Both the position numbers and the translations under genes were made by a program. Below are positions 59,114-64,000 of a stretch of DNA of 64,000 bases, piece after piece (the stretch's first letter is position 1; each line of letters starts with the position of its first letter). The stretch covers positions 71,400-135,399 of the forward strand of contig JADKHG010000008.1 in NCBI GenBank assembly GCA_016721875.1. The letters run 5' to 3'. The notes beneath the pieces are model-generated. The model searched no databases, was not told the DNA's origin, and saw nothing but the letters and a program-made list of their open reading frames with translations. This DNA is from Sphingomonadales bacterium. GTDB lineage: Bacteria > Pseudomonadota > Alphaproteobacteria > Sphingomonadales > Sphingomonadaceae.

Positions 59114-61427
59114 ATGGCGACGCGCCTTTCGAAAACACCGGTGGCCGATTGGCGGCAGATGATGCGCCTTTCGCTGATTCGCAGCGGCGCCTTGATCGCG
59201 GCAGGGGCGCTTGCGCTGTTCGCCTTATTCTATGCGGTTTCGCTGCTCAGCTACACGGCGGTGGATCGTGCTTTTAACAGCGCATCGGACAGCGTTTCGG
59301 GAAACTGGATGGGGCAATTGGGCGCTTATTTCGCCGATGGCAGCCTGTTTCTATTTGGTGTGCCGGCGATATTCCTGGTGCCTTTGCTGCTGGTATTCGC
59401 ACGGCGGCTGTGGCGCGATGTGCCGCAGCCAACGTGGAAGCGGCAGGTGTTGATTTGCCTGCTCGGCATGTTGCTGCTCGGTTTTGGTATGTCGCATTGG
59501 CAACATGGTACAGTGGTTGGCCTGCCCGCTGGCTGGGGCGGAATCGTCTCGCTGCTCGCAGACAATGGCGCGGTGGCGTTGCTCGAAAAGGTGAGCGAAA
59601 GCTGGCGCGGGCTGTTGCGGGTATTGTTGATTGTCGGCAGCATATTGGGCGGTTTTGCGCTTGTACTGCGCTCACTGGAATTGGAACGCCCGCTGTTCCG
59701 CATTCCGGCGATCCCGTTCCCCAACTTTGGCGGAGGGCAAAAGGCAGCCGATGATGGGGCGATCGATACTGCAAAGCCTGCTCCCAAACCAGCACCAGAG
59801 CCCCCGGCGCGTCCGACGGTCGAGCCCAAAACCCGCACTCCGCTGGAAATTAAGGATCGCCCGACGGCAGCGCCCAAGGCGAGCTTTGGCACTGGTGCGC
59901 GGCAGGATGATTTCTTTGGCAGTTACAAACTGCCTTCGATCGACCTGCTTGATCCGCCGCAGCCAAGTACCGCACCCAAGCTCGACAAGGCAGCGCTCGA
60001 ACAAAATGCGCGCTTCCTCGAATCGGTACTCGATGATTTCAGCGTGAAGGGCGAAGTCACAGCTGTTCGCCCCGGGCCCGTGGTCACCATGTACGAACTC
60101 GAACCCGCCCCCGGTGTCAAGGCTTCGCGTGTGATCCAGCTCGCCGAGGACATTGCGCGCAATATGTCGGCGCTATCAGCGCGCGTCTCGACCATTCCCG
60201 GTCGCACGGTGATGGGGATCGAACTGCCCAACCATAATCGCGAAGCAGTGGTCTTTCATGAAATGGTGGGTTCGACTGCCTTTGCCGATCAAAAGGGGCA
60301 ATTGCCGATCATCCTTGGCAAGAATATCTCTGGCGATCCGGTGATTGCCGATTTGCAGCCGATGCCGCACTTGCTGGTGGCTGGCACCACCGGCTCGGGC
60401 AAATCGGTCGGCCTCAACTGCATGATCTTGTCGCTGCTCTACCGGCTGACGCCCGACCAGTGCCGGATGATTATGATCGACCCAAAGATGCTCGAATTGT
60501 CGATCTATGACGACATCCCGCATCTGCTTTCGCCCGTGGTGACCGAGCCTGCCAAGGCGATCCGCGCACTGAAATGGGCGGTCGAACAGATGGAAGACCG
60601 CTACCGAATGATGTCGTCAATCGGCGTGCGCAATCTGGGCGGTTTCAACGAAAAGGTGCAGGCGGCAAAAGCCAAGGGCGCGCCATTGGGGCACAAGGTG
60701 CAGGTCGGCTATGATCCGATGACCGGACTTCCGCAATATGAAGAAGAGCAGCTTGATTATCAGCTGCTGCCGCAGATCGTGATCATCGTCGACGAGCTTG
60801 CCGACCTGATGATGACAGCGGGCAAAGAGGTCGAATTCCTGATCCAGCGTTTGGCGCAAAAGGCGCGCTGCGGGCATTCACCTGATCATGGCGACACAGC
60901 GCCCTTCGGTCGATGTCATCACCGGCGTGATCAAGGCCAATTTGCCAACCCGCATCAGCTTCCATGTCACCAGCAAGATCGACAGCCGCACGATATTGGG
61001 TGAACAGGGGGCCGAGCAGCTGCTCGGAAAAGGCGACATGCTCTATATGGCAGGCGGCAAAGGACTGACCCGTATTCACGGCCCCTTTGTGTCAGACGAT
61101 GAAGTCCGCCGCGTGGCCGACCATTGGCGCGGGCAGGGGCAGCCCGACTATATTCAGTCGGTGACCGAGGAACCTGAAGAAGGCAGTTTCGCGCTTGACG
61201 GGTTGGGCGGCGACGACAGCCCCGAAGACGCGATGTACCGCAAAGCCTGCCAGATCGTGTTCGAAAGCCAGAAGGCTTCGACCAGCTGGATCCAGCGCCA
61301 ATTGCGCATCGGCTATAACAGCGCCGCACGTCTGATCGACCGGATGGAAGAGGATGGCTTTATCTCAGCTCCCAACCATATCGGCAGGCGCGAGGTGCTG
61401 CGCGACCGCAATGGTGAACCGATCTGA
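59114..61427 (+). CDS. ftsK: DNA translocase FtsK/SpoIIIE, two-base frameshift near 60865
   Basis: A division-septum DNA pump. The N-terminus has four membrane segments (residues about 20-190), then a Pro/Lys linker of about 90 residues, then the motor: GVKASRVIQLAEDIARNMSA, Walker A in VAGTTGSGKSVGLNC, MIDPKMLELSIYDDIPHLL and Walker B in IVIIVDELADLMM. At about 60863-60868 a GC repeat lacks two bases: QRLAQKAR should continue AAGIHLIMATQRPSVDVITG, which appears in the frame from 60888. The C-terminal gamma winged helix is intact (IQRQLRIGYNSAARLIDRME). Corrected length is 771 residues, normal for sphingomonads. Followed by lolA. Confidence 0.9.
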
Positions 61428-61504
61428 ACCGCGGGCATCCGCACATTAACACCCCATTCAACGGCCAATTCCTAAATGCGCTGCAAAAGGAACAAGGATA
61501 AACT

Positions 61505-62122
61505 ATGAAATATACCCTCGCTGCTCTCGCGCTCTCCCCGGTGCTGCTTGCCACCAGCGCGGCAGCACCCGCGCAATCGACCAACGATTTGTCGGCCGTG
61601 GTTGCGCACATGCAGGCGGTTTCGACAATGACCGCAAGCTTTACCCAGACTGATCGCAGCGGCAAGGCGGTGTCGGGCAAATTGCTGCTCAAGCGCCCCG
61701 GCCATATCCGGTTTGAATATCAAAAAGGTGTGCCCTTGCTGATTGTTGCCGATGGCAAGGCGCTGACGCTGATCGATTATGAAGTGAAGCAGGTCCAGCG
61801 CTGGCCGATCAAGAACAGCCCGCTTGCCGCGCTGCTTGACCCCGGCAAGGATCTGGCGCGATTTGGCAAACGCGTTGCCACCGCCGACCCCAATGTGGTC
61901 AGCGTCGAGGTGCGCGATCCCAAGCGGCCTGAATATGGTACGATCACCATGGTGTTCGTGAAACAGGCAGGCGCGCCCGGCGGGTTGACGCTGAATGGCT
62001 GGGTTTCACTCGATTCGAAAAATAACCGCACCTCGATCCGTCTCAGCGGCGTCAAATTCAACACCGCCGTCGCACAGTCAGCCTTCACCTGGAAAGACCC
62101 GCGCCCGACTCGTCGCAAGTAA
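61505..62122 (+). CDS. lolA: Outer-membrane lipoprotein carrier protein LolA
   Basis: A 205-residue periplasmic chaperone that ferries lipoproteins from LolCDE to the outer membrane. Signal peptide MKYTLAALALSPVLLATSAAA; mature domain with MTASFTQTDRSGKAVSGKLL, RPGHIRFEYQKGVPLLIVADG and LDPGKDLARFG, the usual beta-shell pattern. AAAAGGAACAAGGA precedes the ATG. It follows ftsK by 77 bases, the standard ftsK-lolA order. It would carry the lipoproteins encoded at 20.0-20.7, 35.6 and 57.1 kb. Confidence 0.94.
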   Translation: MKYTLAALALSPVLLATSAAAPAQSTNDLSAVVAHMQAVSTMTASFTQTDRSGKAVSGKLLLKRPGHIRFEYQKGVPLLIVADGKALTLIDYEVKQVQRWPIKNSPLAALLDPGKDLARFGKRVATADPNVVSVEVRDPKRPEYGTITMVFVKQAGAPGGLTLNGWVSLDSKNNRTSIRLSGVKFNTAVAQSAFTWKDPRPTRRK

Positions 62123-62188
62123 TTTTACGAGTGGACGACGAGTTGAGCCTGATGCCCGTCGAGACGAGAAGCTGAACCGGGCTGTTCA

Positions 62189-62216
62189 TGTTGGCGACAG
62201 GAAAATTGGCTAGTTT
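62189..62216 (+). promoter_or_regulatory. Candidate promoter of the lolA-xthA intergenic RNA
   Basis: TTGGCG (about 62191-62196) and TAGTTT (about 62211-62216) could act as -35 and -10 boxes, with a short spacer of 14 bases. The TAGTTT box lies six bases before the start of the long helix of the candidate RNA, a good fit for the transcription start. Confidence 0.35.
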
Positions 62217-62220
62217 AAAC

Positions 62221-62355
62221 ACATCAAAGGCTCACAGGCTGCGCGGTTTTCCCCCTGTTGCCCGTGGCACCCAGAAAGTGGGCCTTTGATATTAGCGTGA
62301 CGAACGCAAGCTTGGCCCTCATCCCAAATGCCCCCGGGATGGGGGCTTTGCTTTT
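62221..62355 (+). ncRNA. Candidate structured small RNA with intrinsic terminator
   Basis: ATCAAAGGCTCAC (62223-62235) pairs along its whole length with GTGGGCCTTTGAT (62278-62290), allowing one G-U pair, to form a 13-pair outer helix. Inside are a CAGG/CCTG stem and a GCC-CGT-GGC hairpin, giving a branched fold. About 40 bases later GCCCCC-GGGAT-GGGGGC followed by TTTGCTTTT (62330-62355) is an intrinsic terminator that could end both this RNA and the lolA transcript. I do not recognise the family; it has no SRP or tRNA signature. It may also be a lolA 3' UTR structure. Confidence 0.45.
62330..62355 (+). terminator. Intrinsic terminator upstream of xthA
   Basis: GCCCCC-GGGAT-GGGGGC stem (62330-62346) followed by a T-rich tail TTTGCTTTT. 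It ends the ftsK-lolA transcript and the candidate small RNA, 54 bases before the xthA start codon. Confidence 0.8.
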
Positions 62356-62408
62356 GTGGCTTTGCAAAGCTCTTGCTCCGATTAGCCCACATCCCTAAGC
62401 AGCGCGGC

Positions 62409-63203
62409 ATGGCAACCACCCTTAGCATCGCTTCCTGGAACATCAACTCGGTCCGCGCGCGGATCGACATTGTCGAACGCTTTCTGCGCGAAGAAGCGCC
62501 CGACATATTGTGCCTGCAGGAAACCAAGGTGGCGGACCCGCAATTCCCCGAAGGGGTGTTCCGCCAGCTGGGCTATAACCATATGGCGATCAATGGGCAG
62601 CCGATGCACCACGGTGTCGCGATCCTCAGCAAGGTTCCGATTTCAGGGCGCAGCACGCATGATTGGCAAGCCAATGGCGAAGCGCGGCATGTCGGTGTGG
62701 AAATCGCGGGCGGCGTGCGGCTGGAAAATGTCTATGTGCCCGCAGGCGGCGATATTCCGGATCGCGAGCAAAATATTAAATTCGGGCAGAAGATGGATTT
62801 TCTGGCGCGCATGACCGAATGGTCAGGTGGGGTTGCGGTCCCAACCATTCTCACCGGTGACTTTAATGTCGCGCCGCTGGAAACCGATGTGTGGAGCCAT
62901 AAGCAGCTCGTCAACGTTGTCAGCCATACTGCAATCGAGATAGAGGCGCTGTCGGAGCTGCAGGCGGCCGGGAAGTGGGTCGATCTCGCGCGCCAATTCG
63001 TCCCGCCGAGTGAAAAGCTATACACTTGGTGGAGCTACCGCGCGCAGGATTGGGATGCGTCGGACCGGGGTCGGCGGCTCGACCATATGTGGGTAACGCC
63101 AGATCTGGCCGACAAGGCGCATGCGCACATCGTCCACCGCCCTTGCCGCAGTTGGGGCAAGCCGTCGGACCATGTTCCCATCGTCACGGAGTTTCGCCTT
63201 TGA
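62409..63203 (+). CDS. xthA: Exodeoxyribonuclease III (AP endonuclease)
   Basis: A 264-residue endonuclease/exonuclease/phosphatase-fold enzyme of base excision repair. Motifs: SIASWNINSVRARI (metal Asn), DILCLQETKVADPQFP (catalytic Glu), NVYVPAGG-type ENVYVPAGGDI, LTGDFNVAP (Asp/Asn pair), DRGRRLDHMWVTPDL and the terminal KPSDHVPIV with catalytic Asp-His. ATG 62409 gives MATTLSIASW. Its stop overlaps the TTG start of the ribA-like gene (TTGA), so DNA repair and riboflavin genes are translationally linked. Confidence 0.95.
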   Translation: MATTLSIASWNINSVRARIDIVERFLREEAPDILCLQETKVADPQFPEGVFRQLGYNHMAINGQPMHHGVAILSKVPISGRSTHDWQANGEARHVGVEIAGGVRLENVYVPAGGDIPDREQNIKFGQKMDFLARMTEWSGGVAVPTILTGDFNVAPLETDVWSHKQLVNVVSHTAIEIEALSELQAAGKWVDLARQFVPPSEKLYTWWSYRAQDWDASDRGRRLDHMWVTPDLADKAHAHIVHRPCRSWGKPSDHVPIVTEFRL

Positions 63204-64000
63204 GCGAAGCCGCAGCCCGGCGGACGGCGCGCGCCATCGATTCGCTGCGCCGTGGCTGGGTGGTTGCCATTGGCGAGGGTGGCGATGCCCTTTCGTTGAT
63301 GGCAATTGAAACTGGTGCAACCGCCGCTGTGTTGAGTGACGGCTCGGCCAAGGGCCTGCTGATTTCGGCAGCGCGGGCGGCGACTTTGAAACTTGGAAAC
63401 CAGCTGGCCGCCGCCGATGCTGCGCTTCCCGTGGCGATTGCTGTGCCGTCTGATTGCGACGCGGGGCTAGCGCTTGCCATAGCCGACCCCTCGCTTGATC
63501 TGCGTTATCCGATGAAAGGGCCATTTGTCGCCCGTCCGCTGGGCGATGCCATGGCGGCGCGCGCAGCGATGGAACTGGCGCGCGAGGCGGGGCTGTTGCC
63601 GGCCTTTGTGTTGCTCGAGGGGGTAGAGGCTGAAGTCACATTGGCCCCGGATGACATCGCTGCCTTTCAGGACGCAGGAACGCTGCGCATTGCCGCGCGC
63701 GCGCGATTGCCTGTAGCAGCGGCCAGTAATGCCGAACTGGTTGCCTTCCGGTCGGATGCCGACGCCGCAGACCATGTTGCACTGGTGGTCGGTCAACGCG
63801 ATGGCAGCGCTCCCGTCGTGCGGCTGCACAGCGAATGCCTGACCGGCGATGTGCTAGGCAGCCTGAAATGCGATTGCGGCCCGCAATTGCACGAAGCGCT
63901 GCACCAGATCGCCGATGCTGGATGGGGCATCCTGCTCTATTTGCGGCAGGAAGGGCGCGGCATCGGACTGGTCAACAAATTACGCGCCTATTCGTTGCAG
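63200..64000 (+). CDS. ribA: GTP cyclohydrolase II with RibB-like N-terminal region (3' end outside window)
   Basis: The frame opens with TTG 63200, overlapping the xthA stop as TTGA, and stays open to the window end (267 codons). The C-terminal part is RibA: VVRLHSECLTGDVLGSLKCDCGPQL, with the zinc Cys cluster, and LLYLRQEGRGIGLVNKLRAYSLQ, quoted here as LRQEGRGIGLVNKLRAY. The first 190 residues (IDSLRRGWVVAIGEG, DLRYPMKGPFVARPLGD) resemble a degraded DHBP-synthase domain without the acidic metal-binding loop, as in other alphaproteobacterial RibA proteins. It makes the first committed riboflavin intermediate. An ATG start is lacking, so it is easily missed. Confidence 0.88.
   Translation, partial: MSEAAARRTARAIDSLRRGWVVAIGEGGDALSLMAIETGATAAVLSDGSAKGLLISAARAATLKLGNQLAAADAALPVAIAVPSDCDAGLALAIADPSLDLRYPMKGPFVARPLGDAMAARAAMELAREAGLLPAFVLLEGVEAEVTLAPDDIAAFQDAGTLRIAARARLPVAAASNAELVAFRSDADAADHVALVVGQRDGSAPVVRLHSECLTGDVLGSLKCDCGPQLHEALHQIADAGWGILLYLRQEGRGIGLVNKLRAYSLQ

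Overview
The window looks like a chromosomal stretch of an alphaproteobacterium of the order Sphingomonadales (Sphingopyxis/Sphingorhabdus-like). This is inferred from GC-rich codon use, a mitofilin (Mic60) gene joined to hemC-hemD, a Zur-MerC pair, membrane-anchored LuxR-type regulators, frequent TTG/GTG starts and several REP/MITE families of the kind seen in sphingomonads. Nearly all of it is housekeeping DNA. I see no prophage, transposase, integrase or CRISPR array.

Layout. 0-8.5 kb: end of a glycerophosphodiester phosphodiesterase; leftward heme operon hemC-hemD-mic60-hydrolase with 4-bp overlaps throughout; divergent tsaD-gpsA-polysaccharide exporter-acyltransferase, of which the first three are riddled with frameshifts between about 4.2 and 6.7 kb. 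8.5-13.3 kb: a tRNA-like RNA in the leader of the RNA ligase gene rtcB, then uvrB, then a three-gene overlapping operon of a SeqA-N/RAMA-like protein with HigB and HigA. 13.3-25 kb: small stress and envelope genes, a MerC-like protein with Zur, dxs, two DUF3035-type lipoproteins, lspA and a repeat-invaded ileS. 24.8-36.4 kb: GDPD, ribF-dipeptidase-folA, purK-purE, a GGDEF protein, gpmA, an Rrf2 regulator divergent from a membrane protein, an M14 peptidase operon and rpmJ. 36.5-46 kb: HAD phosphatase, sucC, etfBA, an NfrB-like glycosyltransferase cluster with a membrane-bound LuxR regulator, nhaA and rpmG. 46-52 kb: GDT1-type transporter, epoxide hydrolase and a YejBEF-like peptide ABC transporter. 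52-64 kb: metC, sseA, queF, an OmpA-family lipoprotein, ubiH, ftsK-lolA, a candidate structured RNA, xthA and the start of ribA.

The items that most deserve a second look are: (i) the tRNA-like element ending 26 bases before the rtcB start codon, since RtcB rejoins cleaved tRNAs; (ii) the SeqA-N/RAMA-HigBA operon; (iii) a 137-base repeat inside ileS that keeps an open frame in the register of the downstream half, resembling a translated palindromic element; (iv) a candidate small RNA between lolA and xthA with its own promoter and terminator signals.

Caution on sequence quality: several essential genes (ileS, ftsK, tsaD) and others (sseA, a peptide ABC ATPase, a DUF3617 protein) carry one- or two-base deletions, often in homopolymers or GC repeats, whose correction restores family-length proteins. 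I read most of these as base-calling or assembly errors. All functional calls are from reading sequence and motifs by eye; no database search was run.
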